Assembly (NCBI GenBank): GCA_963691705.1
Contig: OY829537.1
Coordinates: 73,429,352-73,493,351, forward strand
Reading direction: 5' to 3'
DNA: 64,000 bases
Source of the DNA: Viola odorata
Taxonomy: Eukaryota; Streptophyta; Magnoliopsida; Malpighiales; Violaceae
Part shown: positions 8,486 through 19,550 of the stretch, piece by piece
Position numbering within the stretch: position 1 is the first letter of the stretch
How the letters are laid out: each line of letters begins with the position of its first letter
Program-made: the position numbers and the translations under genes
Notes under the pieces: generated by a model
What the model was told of the DNA's origin: nothing
Databases searched by the model: none
The model's input: the letters and a program-made list of their open reading frames with translations, nothing else

Positions 8486-9832
8486 TGATGTGATCCTGCC
8501 TAGGGTTAGTAAGCCAGATTACATATGGATCTCATGGAGGATCTAGCCAAGCGAATCATCTAACGAACACCATGTCCACACGAAAGAAAAGACACAAAAT
8601 ATGTATATTTAGCGGAGAAATCACACAAAGAGCGATGGGAAGGTGGGAGTTACCGGGAATTAGAAGATGGATGGAAGGGACGGAGATGAGCACACATGAA
8701 GTAGCGACAATCACATGAACGATTGCTTGATCAAGATATAATCCGAGGGCCAAGTTGGGACTCGTTTCTATGGATGATCAAATAAGAAAAATATATATTT
8801 CATTCACACAAATCGTCAACACGATTACAAGCTTTGATTTCCCGGAGAGAGATCGGGAGGAGTAATCTCAAACTCAAGCGATCCCTCTCAAGGAATTAAA
8901 ATGTTGAGCCATGGCTTAGTTGACAAGAGAAAGGAGTAATCTCACTTTACAAAAATCAACTAAATGTCTAAGCTCCCTAAGAAAAGGAAGAAATAAGCTA
9001 TTTATAGTTTGTACACAAATTGGGCTTGAAAAGCCCTTAAAAATGTTGTTTCGAGCGAGCTGACGATTTCTGGGCGTAATTACTTCATGTCTGGACGTAA
9101 TTACGCCGTGCCTGCTACGAACAACCCAAAACCTTCTGTTTTGGACGTAATTATGTCAAGAGGACAACGTAATTACGTCAGGGCGACGTAATTACGTCAG
9201 GAGGCCAACGTAATTACTTCAGAAGCAGTAGCGCACATGGTAGAGCAGAGCACGCGGACATAATTTACGTCGTATCTGGGTGTAATCACGCCGAGCTTGC
9301 GCGCCAAAATGTTTATTCGAATATCTCTCAATCCACTCGTCCAATTAGGCTGAAATTTGGACACAAACTAGTTGACATCTTGAAGATTATGAAACGGGGT
9401 GGATTGCGAGCATTTGACCTCTTTAAGACTGAGGTGTTGTCAGTGCAAGTGCTACAACACTTCGACCCTTGGCCTTGGGAACTCCTTGCTAGACTTGGCC
9501 ACAAGATGACCTTCTTGTGGTTGGACCTCTTGGATGAAGCATTTGTAGTCGAGGCTTTGTGGCGCACGTTGGGAAAGTTTGGCTTTGCTGGAGGCCTTGG
9601 GTAAGTGCGCGTATCCTTGTGACTTGCTAGGGCTAGACGTGCCTCTACTTCATGGCTCTCTCAGCCATCTTGGGAGTTCCGTTCGTCTAGGCCTAGGCAT
9701 GGTGAGGAATTGGCACTTGATTCCCGACCTTGGATATGATTAACGCTCATTTGCAAGGCTCGGCTGCCCGTGACCGGTCCTCTTGGCTTTATACCAAATT
9801 GTTCCAACTCGAAGGGGGCCGTGATCACATCA
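8486..9832 (-). repeat. CR-1 5' LTR
   Basis: This is the right copy in plus coordinates and the 5' LTR on the coding strand. It has the same ends and length as 4488-5834, and the palindrome array recurs at 9072-9300. Flanked on the right by the AAAGG target duplication and the resumed Copia gag. Confidence 0.93.
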
Positions 9833-10340
9833 AAAGGTTTGACACTGTCAAAGCTCTGCATTCATGTAAGATGGCTTAAGGTGCATCTGTCAGTACTCAT
9901 GTTATGAAGATGAAGAGCCACATTGATCACCTTGAGAGACTTGGATTTCCTATTAGTTAAGAGTTGGCTACAGATTTGGTTTTAAATTCCCTAACTGATA
10001 AATATGATCAGTTTGTTATAAACTATAACATGGGTAACATGGAAAAAATCATTTTTGAATTGCATGGGATGCTGAAGACAGCTGAATAAAACATCAAGAC
10101 AGTGTCTGCCCCTATCTTTATAGTTCATAAAGGAAAAGGAATGGCAATAAAGGTGGCTATGGTAAGCCTAACCCTAAGCCTATGAAGAACAAATCTAAGA
10201 TTCCAAAGGTTGGAGCTTGCCATTTCTACAATGAACCTAGTCATTGGAAAGAAATTGCAAGTTATATCTAGAAGATTTGAAGAATAAGAAGAGTAGTGAG
10301 ACTACTGCTTTAGGTATTTATGTTATATAAATTAATCTTT
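9833..10340 (+). pseudogene. Copia gag, 3' half
   Basis: The frame resumes after CR-1 with FDTVKALHSCKMA, then HVMKMKSHIDHLERLGFPIS, LATDLVLNSL and ELHGMLKTAE, all typical of Copia gag. In-frame stops follow MA, IS and TAE. The CCHC zinc knuckle near 10215-10265 has decayed: one Cys is Tyr and the last Cys is lost (CHFYNEPSHWKEIA). This is the nucleic-acid-binding end of the capsid protein. Confidence 0.85.
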
Positions 10341-11290
10341 CTATTCCTACTTCTTAGGTATTAGATACCGGTTGTGGAACTCACATATGTGTAAATGTGT
10401 AGGATCTGAGAAGAAGTAGACCTTTGAGAAAGGGAGAGACGGACCTACGAGCTTGTGATGGAGCAAGAGTTGTTGATAAAGCTGCAGGAACTTATGAACT
10501 TTTTTTGCCTAGTGGGCTTGTTTTGGTTTTGAACAATTGTTATTTTGTTCCAGCTTTGAGTAGGAACATAATTTCGGTTTCTTGTTTGGAACAAGATGTA
10601 TTTGATTTGATTATTAAGAATAATAAAATTTCAATTCTTTGAGATACTATACATTATACAAACGTTGATTTACGTAATGGCATTTATGTTCTAAACCTTG
10701 ATGTACCAAATGAACAACCCATTTATAACATATCTACCAACCAATTTAAATCCAATGATTTAAACCCATCCTACCTATGGCATTATCGTTTAGGCTGTAT
10801 ACATAAGAAACGTATATCAAAACTTCATAAGGATAGATTTTTGAGTCAATTTGATTTTGAATCGTATGACACATGTGAATCTTGTTTATTGGGGAAAATG
10901 ATAAAAGATCCCTTTACTGGTCAAGGTGAAAGGGCTAGTGATTCGTTGAGCCTTATATATACTGATGTATGCGGTCCAATGAGTACTGCTGCTAAAGGTG
11001 GATATCAATACTTCATTACATTCATATATGATTTCAGTAGATATGGTTATATCTACGTAATGAAACATAAACATGAAAGTTTTGAAATGTTTAGGACTTT
11101 CCAGAATGAAGTACAAAATCAACTTGGCAAGACAATTAAAGCACTTCGATCTGATCGAGGTGGTGAATATTTGAGCCAGTAGTTTGATGATCATCTTAGA
11201 AATTGTGGAATTATTTCACAATTAACTCCTCTAGGAACGCCACAATGGAATGGTGTATCTGAAAGGAGGAATCGTTGGATATGGTCTGAT
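10341..11290 (+). pseudogene. Copia protease and integrase remnant
   Basis: The protease motif LDTGCGTHIC lies near 10358 with the catalytic Asp-Thr-Gly intact. Next come PALSRNIISVSCL and the GAG-pre-integrase zinc site (WHYRLGCIH...CESCLLGKM, about 10780-10905). The integrase core has the first Asp in YTDVCGPM (about 10965), the second in LRSDRGGEYL (about 11155), and the Glu in SERRNR (about 11260). Stops interrupt at 10640, 11180 and beyond. The family cuts and joins element DNA into the genome; this copy cannot. Confidence 0.88.
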
Positions 11291-12408
11291 CTATGATGAG
11301 TCAAACTGATCTTTCTCCTACCTTTTGGGGCCATGCCCTAGAAACAATTGCATTCACACTAAACTGTGTTCCAACTAAGGTAGTACAAAAGACACCATAT
11401 GAGATATGGATAGGTAAAGTACCTAATTTATCTTTTCTTAAGATTTGGGGGTGTGAAACTAATTAGGACCCAAATCTGATAAATGCATTTTTGTGGGGTA
11501 TCCTATAGAAACTAAAGGATACTACTTCTATAATTCATCTGAGAACAAAGTGTTTGTTGCTCGAAATGGAGTTTTTCTAAAGAATGAGTATATCTCTAAA
11601 AGAATCAGTGGGAGTAAATTAAATCTCAAAGAAGTTCGAGAACCACAAAATGACACTTCAATGCCTGAGGAACCTACTCAAGATCAACGAGAAGTTGTTG
11701 CATCTAAAGAAGTTCAATGTCAATCTAGTAGGACTAGACAAGAGCTTGAGAGATATGGATTTCTCATTACTTAAGGAGAAAAGGTTTTAATTATGGATCA
11801 AAATGAGCCTACATCCTATCATGAGGCTATGTCCAGTTCAGACTCTAAGAAATATTTTGAAGCCATGAATTCTAAAATGCAATCTATGTGTGACAATCAA
11901 TTATTGACTTTGATTAACCCACTTGATGGGATAAAAATCATTGGGTGCAAATGGGTTACACATATGCTAGCTTCCAAACTGGCCATGATGATTCAAGATC
12001 ACAATCACGATTTGTTTTCCTTCTGAATGGAGGTGTTATGAGATGGAAAGTTTCAAGCAAGCAACTGTGACAGATTCTACAACCGAACCTGAGTATATAG
12101 CAGCATCAGGTACAACTAAGGAGGTTATTTGGATCAAGAAGTTTGTTGGTGATCTAGGCATTGTTCCTAACATTGCTAATACAATGGACATTTATTGTGA
12201 TAATAATTGTGTCATTGCTCAAGGAAATGAACTTAGATTACATCAACAGTGTAAACATATACTCAGACGTTACCATCTGATTCAAGAGAGTCAAGATATG
12301 CAAAGTGCCGACAGACAACAATAATGTTGATCCTCTTATAAAGCCTCTTCCACGGGCAAAGAATAAGCGTCATGTTAGATTTATGGGTATTGGATACTTG
12401 TATGATTA
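11291..12408 (+). pseudogene. Copia RT/RNase H remnant with RT core deleted
   Basis: Integrase C-terminal scraps run to about 11770. The start of RT (EPTSYHEAM...GCKWV) ends near 11960 and is followed at once by the RNase H region (DDSRSQS, NGGVMRWK, TEPEYIAASG, IYCDNN, KHILRRYH) and the family tail ending near 12408. The palm with the YVDD catalytic motif is missing, so an internal deletion of at least several hundred bases joined the two ends. Confidence 0.85.
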
Positions 12409-13271
12409 GACTAGTACAAGTGGAAGATTATTAATGTAATTGTTTGATTGGATGTTTTGGATTACTATCCTTATTTTATTTTATTATTTTTATTATAATG
12501 TTTATATGTTTACTTATAATAAATTGTCCCTAGTTTGTTATTATTGTACGAGTAATAATAAATTATGACTAGTATGGTTTTGATTGATAATCATAAGCTG
12601 ATTATGGTGTATGACAAATCAAAATCATAGGTACTTTTGTGGAGACAGAATACTAGACCGACCCGCTATGAAATTACTACATGGGTTGATGTCATAAGTA
12701 ATTATCATAGTAGATATGTTATTGAATCCTTAAACTTGAGATTATCATAGATTCCTACATAAGGAATAACATTCTTTAACTTAATCAAACATTGTCATTA
12801 ACTAGACAATCATAAATATTAAGATTGGACTTGTTAAGATCTATGCAGTTGAAATGTATGATCAAGATGAAATTTGTCCCTCTGTTTGAAGAGATATCTT
12901 TGGGCCCTTCGATAAGTAAGACTGAGAAATACATGGTCATGTTCAAATGAATTGATAAAGTGATAAATGTCATTTATTTTATCAGTTTACTTAGAGATCG
13001 AGTGTAAATGATTGAACTGATTAAGGGTGACAAGAACCATGCCTTATGTTCAATCAAGATGTCGTGTGATAAAAAGTATTGTCATATAGATACGAGAGGT
13101 TGAGTCAAATCAATCGACGTTTATTTAACTTGGGTAGTCATAACGTCTTGCTAGAGGCCGCTTATGACTTATAGACAAAGTGTGTTGTTCTACTACCAAT
13201 GTTAGATGAACCTACAAGACAAATGTGTTGACTCTTTTGAGATTGGTATAAGTTTTAGGGCAAGTAGAGAT
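12409..13271 (+). other. Copia 3' untranslated region with polypurine tract
   Basis: AT-rich and non-coding. It ends in AGGGCAAGTAGAGAT just before the LTR start TGTTAGTC at 13272, which matches the usual Copia arrangement (GGGCAAGTGGGAGAT then TGTTAG). Nothing else is recognised. Confidence 0.7.
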
Positions 13272-13449
13272 TGTTAGTCTTATGCCCGAAAAACTAACCA
13301 ATTGGATCAAAAGAATATATAGTAATTATTTAAGGAGTTAAATAAATACTAGATGCGATTTTATTGTGATATTATTTGATAATAGATTTTATTGAGATAT
13401 TATTTGATAATATCTTATATATACTATATAGGGATTTTTGATTATATAA
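13272..13449 (+). repeat. Copia 3' LTR, first part
   Basis: Starts TGTTAGTCTTATGCCC after the polypurine tract. Holds a direct repeat of TTTTATTG(T/A)GATATTATTTGATAATA (about 13360-13412). Broken at 13450 by the Stowaway-like insertion and resumes at 21230. Confidence 0.75.
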
Positions 13450-13650
13450 TACTCTCTCTCTCCGGATTTACTTGACGCGGGCCCACGAATCACAAAGATT
13501 AAGGCATAGTGGGCCAACGTCAGAAATACACCAGTTTTTTGTGATTTTCCGGACTTTTTTCCTGTTTTCTTTCCTTCACCTCTGACACCCACATCTCTCA
13601 CTCTACCCACCACCATCACGCCATCTCCATCTCCACTGCCTTCTTCCCAG

Positions 13651-13885
13651 AAATTAATCAATTAACCCACATCTAAACCACAAAATAAAAAATGCAGAGG
13701 ATAACAAAAATAAAAAATTAATCAATTAACCCACATCTAAACCACAAAATAAAAAATGCAGAGGATAACAAAAATAAAAAAATTAATCAATTAACCCAAC
13801 CCACATCTAAACCACACAAAAAAAAATGCAGAGGATAACAAAAATAAAAAATTAATCAATTAACCCACATCTAAACCACAAAATC
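13651..13885. repeat. Tandem repeat, 65-69 bp x about 3.5
   Basis: Units begin with AATTAATCAATTAACCCA near 13651, 13717, 13781 and 13850. Each carries CCACATCTAAACCACA and AATGCAGAGGATAACA. Small indels in A-runs set the period. Lies inside the Stowaway-like element. Confidence 0.9.
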
Positions 13886-14124
13886 TAAAACACAATCATC
13901 TTTTTCTTTGGTTTTTTAGGTATGGATTTTTTGGTTTTCAAATTAAAATTAAAGTTCCTGTTCCTGTTTATCTTTTTCTTGATGGTTCTGCAAGTTTGGG
14001 TCTTTTGGGTACTGGGTTTTAGAGAAAAGGTGATTACTTTTTTGATGGGTGGATGAGTTTTGGAGATAATGGTGATTAGGTCATCAAATCTGACCATGAA
14101 AAGTTTGATTTCTTGCAGATCTAC

Positions 14125-15415
14125 TGATTACATTGCATTTCATCATGTTTTTACTATCCATTTACTTATTATTTGGGCAGTAAACCTACTGATTTATCCT
14201 TGTATTTCCCATATCTTAGCAGTTCTGGTCTGGAGGCAATTTATAGAAGAATATGACTTGTGGAGCACTGAAGCTGTTTTCCCGAGTCTTGGCCTAGCGC
14301 TTGGCCAAGACTCCTTCGCATTCAACGTGTCGCACCACCAGATCATCTTGGCCAAGACTCCGGCCAAGACTGATTCGCAAGAGAGGAATCATGAGCAGCG
14401 GCGTTGGGCCTTGCGAGCTGGAAAATCACAGCTGTCCAGCAAGAAAGAGAAGGATCAAGAAGATATTTATTTAAGAATCCTATCAAGGATCTCCTTCCAT
14501 CTTTATATATTTTAAATTCCTATTTTTATTCAAAACAAATCAGGATAATATTTTAGGAGATATTTTAGGAGATTATTTAGGAGATTATTTAGGAGATTGA
14601 GTTGGAGAAGGACAGAGGAGTTTTAGCTTACTTATAGCTGAACTTGTCCTCCTCTTCTCATGCTCTCTTCTTCTTCCCCAATTCGACATTGATATACTTT
14701 TGCTCCGGGATTTAAATCTTTGAATCCACGGATTTATTTTATTTATGCAAGCAAGTATTTTCATAATTTGTTCATGAGTACATCTAGTTAATCACCATTC
14801 TTGGTAAGAGCTTGAGGGTTATGTTTCTTATATTTCGTGAGATCTAATTACTCTTAATAATCTCTATTTTTGTAATTATTTATTTTCTGGTTTCTTTACT
14901 TCCTTGTTTAAGTTTAGAACTGACAATTCAGATTTTAGCTTGGGAGACCTAGTTAAATGAATAATACAACTCAGACCCGATTGACAACCGTGGGCCTCGA
15001 CTGACAACCGAGGGTAAACTTGAGTTGGGTGTTGTCTTATCAACAGTAGCACTGCAGATTTCGAGATGAACACCATTGAATCAGTGATCGAATCATAAGA
15101 ACATAGCCCGCTCATGCTCTTACCGGGAACCTCCTTTTTACTTTTTTCAATCTTGACCCCCTATTTTGGCCAAGCCTTTGGCCAATACTGTTTTGAGCTA
15201 TTTTATTTCTTTCTATTTTTGTCTTTATTTTCAGATTCAACCAACCAAATTTAGTGACGAGGAAGTCAACCAAGAACTACAAATCCCCCGAAGTCTCTGT
15301 GGACGATCCTCTTACCACCATCTACAAGTTCCTTGTGGACAAGTGATAAGTTGTATTTCTACCCCTTTTTCATATCTATTATACACTTATATTTGACGTG
15401 CTCGACACGCGATCA
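14125..15415 (+). repeat. 5' LTR of the Athila-type element
   Basis: Begins TGATTACATTG and ends TTGACGTGCTCGACACGCGATCA. It contains palindromic CTTGGCC/GGCCAAG clusters near 14287-14375 and 15163-15192, a run of ATTTTAGGAGA/TTATTTAGGAGA units (about 14548-14597), and the CTCTGTGGACGATCC box near its 3' end. Confidence 0.95.
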
Positions 15416-15420
15416 AATTT

Positions 15421-15438
15421 TGGCACCGTTGCCGGGGA
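15421..15438 (+). other. Primer-binding site, Athila type
   Basis: TGGCACCGTTGCCGGGGA lies five bases after the LTR end. It differs at one base from the classic Athila site TGGCGCCGTTGCCGGGGA. Confidence 0.92.
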
Positions 15439-15553
15439 CTTCTAATGATTTTGTAGTTTTTGTTTTTATTTTTGTGTTTTTATTTTTTAGTTTTGCAGTC
15501 TTGGCCACGAGCTTAGCCAAGCAGCAGGCCAAGCTGAACCACAGGATCCAAAC

Positions 15554-18016
15554 ATGGCAGAAAATCAACAAGAGCCAACCATGAGGGAATTGAATAGGAC
15601 AGCAGAACAGGAAACCTTTTCCTGTATTAACTTACTAGCTGTAGCGAGTGATTGGTCTATAAAGACTAATATGGTGGCCAATCTCCCTAAATTCTATGGC
15701 TATTCGAATGAAAATCCATTCAACCATCTAAGGAATTTACATGTTCAATGTGATATCATGAAACCTGCTGCAGTGAACATACAAAGAGCAAAACTGAAGG
15801 CCTTCCCATGTTCTCTTGAAGGGGCAACCCAAAATTAGTTTTACAGCTTGCCGCACAACACCGTCAACACGTGGGCTGGGATGTCTAACATGTTCCTCAA
15901 CAAATTTTGGAATGCGACAAAGGCAGGGACAGCTAGGAAGAACATGGCTATTGTTTTGCAAAGAAGCAACGAGAGTTTCAGTGAATATCACCAAAGGTTT
16001 CGTGAGTTGTAAGAGGTTTTTCCCACCCACGGAGTTGCAGATCAAACGATGATCCAGTATTTTTATGATGGGATGCTTCCGAGCAGCAAAGAAAAAGTGG
16101 ATGCAGCAGCTGGTGGAGCGTTGCAAGACCTGACTGTTACAAGGGCCAAACTGTTACTTCAAACAATAGCAGATAATTGCCAAAACAATCTTGTTTCAGA
16201 AAAAAATTCTATTCCTTCCACTCTTAATGCTATTAATGTTGAACAAAGGTTGAATGAATTAACTGACATGGTTAAAAATATTTCTGTTAACATTATAGGT
16301 ACAAAGCCAACAGGAGTTCCAAAACAGGTAGCCATGGTTTGTGGAATATGCCAACAGCAGGATCACCTAACCCACAATTGCTACATGGTACAACATCCAG
16401 GTGATCCAGTCCAGATGAATGCAGCATACGGATACAACTAGGGGCAACAATTCCCCATTAATTTCCAACATTCTATGCCGCACCCTCTACAACAGAATCT
16501 TGGCCTACGTCTAGGCCAAGCTCCTGGCCAAGATTCTGTGCCACAGTTACCGCCTGCTCCTCAACCTCTGCAAATTGCTGGCCCACCTATGGAAGAGACT
16601 CTCCAAAAGTTCATGATAGCAACCCAGTCCAGCCTAGTAGAGATGCAGAAATAGATCGCTCAATTGTCACAAAAACAGCAGCCTGACCAAGGTAGATTAT
16701 CCATGCACAATGTGAGTGCTATGCATCTCAGAAGTGGAAGTGTGATAAATAAGTTAGACGATGAGGAAGAAGATGAGGAGGATGAGGAAATCCAAACAGA
16801 ACTGATCTTGGCCAAGCCCATGACCAAGCTCAACATTCCAGAAAAAACAGCAAAGAAAGAACCAGTCTTGGCCAAGCCAGGTAAGAAGGTCGTATCTCAA
16901 GAAGAAGAGATAGAAATTCCACCTCCTTTCCCTCCTAGGCCTGCAAAGACTAAAAGGGAGAAAATGCAACAGGAATTTATGAACATTTTTGGAAAAATTG
17001 TTGTCAATATTCCTATGCTTGATTTAATTGCTAAAGTTCCTAGTTATGCTAAATACCTTAAAACATTGTGCAGCAGCAGGAAGAAACTTGCAGGAGAAGG
17101 GAGAATAAATGTGACTCAGAATGTATCTGCAATCTTACAGGCAAAACTTCCAGAAAAATGCGAGGATCAAGGCACTTTTACAATTCCATGCAAAATAGGT
17201 AACCAACAAGTGGAAAAAGCTTTATGCGACTTGGGAGCAGGTATCAATGTGATGTCTTTTTCTGAGTATAAAAAATTGAACATTGGTATCATGAAAGAAA
17301 CTAGGGTAGTAATTCAACTTGTTGACGGATCTATTATACTCCCTAAAGGAATTGTGAAAAATGTATTGGTGCAGGTGAATGATTTTATTTATCCTGTAGA
17401 CTTTTATATTGTGGAGATGAACACTAACCTACCTTCCAACTTGACGGATGTGCTGTTAGGAAGGCCATTCCTAAGAACAGCAAGAGCCAAAATTGATGTG
17501 TATCATGGACGTATTACCTTAGAATATTGTGGTACAACAATAAAGTTTGACATGCATGATGCCAACAAAAATCCTAATAAAACGCATAGTGACAACTTTG
17601 TGGGCAGCCTTGGATATGATACTGATAAGGGTTATGAATCAAATGCAACTAACCCTTCTGATGGTGTTCTTAGCAGGGGAAATTCGGATGAAAAGTTGAA
17701 GGAAGAAGAATTTGTGGCTAATGATGGTTTGCAAGACATTGTTTCTGATCTTGAATTTTTTGAACCAAATACTGATATTTATAACAGCCATGAATTACCA
17801 AAATTTTATCCTAACCTTCCACCTTCAAGTGTGCAGGAACCAGAAATTGAGCTTAAAAGCAGTCTTGGCCTCGAGCTTGGCCAAGCCGTAGGCCAAGATT
17901 CATCTCTGCCAGCTAGCCCACCCAAAGCCATGGACTGGTGGACTGACCATCTTCTCAAGATGTTTCCTACTGTCCACAGTAGCCAAAACTCACCTTTTGT
18001 GATGCAGGGACAATAG
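15554..18016 (+). pseudogene. Athila-type gag-protease polyprotein with four in-frame stops
   Basis: One reading frame spans 821 codons, broken only at about 15836 (TAG), 16010 (TAA), 16439 (TAG) and 16652 (TAG); there is no frameshift. Order: gag core (KFYGYSNENPFNHL, then WAGMSNMFLNKFW and FFPTHGVADQ region), a CCHC zinc knuckle CGICQQQDHLTHNC (about 16342), a proline-rich linker, a Ser/Asp/Glu stretch, and an aspartic protease (ALCDLGAGINVMS near 17218, VLLGRPFLRTARAKI near 17450). The protease motif is DLGA. LGLxLGQAxGQDS blocks encoded by GGCCAAG palindromes occur twice (about 16500 and 17863), with related ILAKP/VLAKP blocks between. Pure stop-codon damage without indels fits a recent loss. 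Confidence 0.88.
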
Positions 18017-19550
18017 AATTATGAGCTAGAACAACCTCCCGACCCATTTAATTTTATACCTTTAGGGGTTGTCCAAGGAATGTCACCCAAGAGTCCTGTC
18101 AAGCTTAGAGCATGGAGCGAATTTGGGAAAGTTTCTTGATAAGAAATCCACAGCAATGTCGAGCCCAAGACAATAAATAAGGGCGCTTCATGGGAGGCAA
18201 CCCATGTTTTTTATTACATCTATTTTTATTTTTAATTTTTTTTAATAAATAAGTTCAGAGGTTTTTCGTTGATCCACCTCTCATTCTTTACACTTGTTTC
18301 CAGGGCTGCTGCAGCGCAAGGAAGGCATTCATATCAGAGGAAAAATTCAGCTTCGGCGGTTGTCTTGGCCAAGACATTTTTCCAGAACCAGCCAAGCAGC
18401 CCCTCTAGTTGCGAATCTAGGCCAAACATCAGGCCAAGACCCTCCCACTCTAGCAGCTTGACCAGCTTTTTCCCCCAGGTCTTTTCTTTCTTTTCTTTTT
18501 ATCCTTTCTGTTTTTATTTGTCTCTCCACACAATGAGGACATTGTGTCTTTCAAGTGTGGGGAGGGAGTCAGTTGTGAGAGTCTGTTTTGTGTTTTGTTG
18601 TGAATATTGATTGATATTTTTTTGATATTTTTGAGTCAGTTTTTGCGTTTTTTCTTTTTTCTTTTTGCATAAGTATGCCAGTCTTGAGTCTGTTTTGTAT
18701 GAATTTTTGTTCTTTTCTTTTTATGTTTGTTTGAGTCTGTCTTTATGAGTGTACACCGCCCAGTCTTTAACTTAGGCTGTTTAGTCAACCACTGAAATTG
18801 CAAGTAGACACTTGTCTAGGCGGAACAATGCTTTAGTAATAGGGAAGCGAATGAGCGTAACTTGATCAATGCCTAAGGGGCATATTATCTAATGTCACCC
18901 AAACAAACACTATCCACATGGTCTAAAGGACGTCTAGCTTAAACCTTAACGAACATTAGGGTGTCTAGGCTCACTGCGTCTGATTTGAGTGTGTTGTTCT
19001 ATCTGTTTGAGTGTGAGACATAAAAAGGTGCTGGAATGTCATAGCAGAATATAGCAAAGGTGGAAGTTCTGGGTGCCCAAAAAGAACAAGCCCTGTCTAT
19101 ATTTGATGCCTGTAAAAATACATAGGGCATAGAAAAAATGATGATGCATATGTCTGTAAAAATACAAAGGACATATAGAAAAAAAGAGAGAATAAATCTG
19201 CTGAAAGTGATTTAAATGGCACTAGTCTTTAGGCACATTTGGATAGAATAGCACTTCGGTGGGACTCAAATCTGTGGTGAGTTTTGACCCCTATACATTA
19301 TAAACAAAATCTAGCAGGATGTCTTGATACCATTTGGATGAGGTTTGTTTAGGGTATTGATTTGTCCTTGTTAGTCTAGCATTGGGTCGCTTAGGGAAGT
19401 GTCTTCGTAAATTCAGTGGTGAGGTGAACAGCTGAAAGGAGAACTCTGGGGGTCATGGTGTCTGTTCTGTTTTGTTGTGTTTTTATTTTTATTTTTTGAG
19501 TCTTTGAGTCTGTATGCTTGGGGGCAAGCATAGTTTAAGTGTGGGGAATT
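18017..19550 (+). other. 3' untranslated part of the Athila-type element, with PPT
   Basis: Non-coding. It has blocks known from the end of Athila elements: CTTCATGGGAGGCAACCCAT near 18186, and GAGGACATTGTGTCTTTCAA followed by GTGTGGGGAGGG near 18535. It ends TTTAAGTGTGGGGAATT directly before the 3' LTR, the likely polypurine tract. A CTTGGCCAAG palindrome recurs near 18363 and a GGCCAA pair near 18412. CTGTAAAAATACA(T/A)AG occurs twice (about 19110 and 19153). Confidence 0.75.

Larger units (their letters stand above)
4488..9832 (-). mobile_element. CR-1: chromovirus-like LTR element without visible pol
   Basis: Two 1347-bp LTRs (4488-5834 and 8486-9832) end in TGATGTGATC...GTGATCACATCA. 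The target duplication AAAGG is at 4483-4487 and 9833-9837. Orientation is minus: a primer site TGGTAGCGGAGC lies just inside the right LTR, and a purine tract (complement of 5835-5848) just inside the left. By eye the LTRs differ at about 33 sites (about 2.5%), so the insertion is fairly recent. Between the LTRs are a 1.2-kb leader, an acidic gag-like ORF, a 200-N gap and a repeat-containing ORF that runs into the LTR. No RT or integrase is seen; they could lie in the gap or be absent. Confidence 0.9.
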
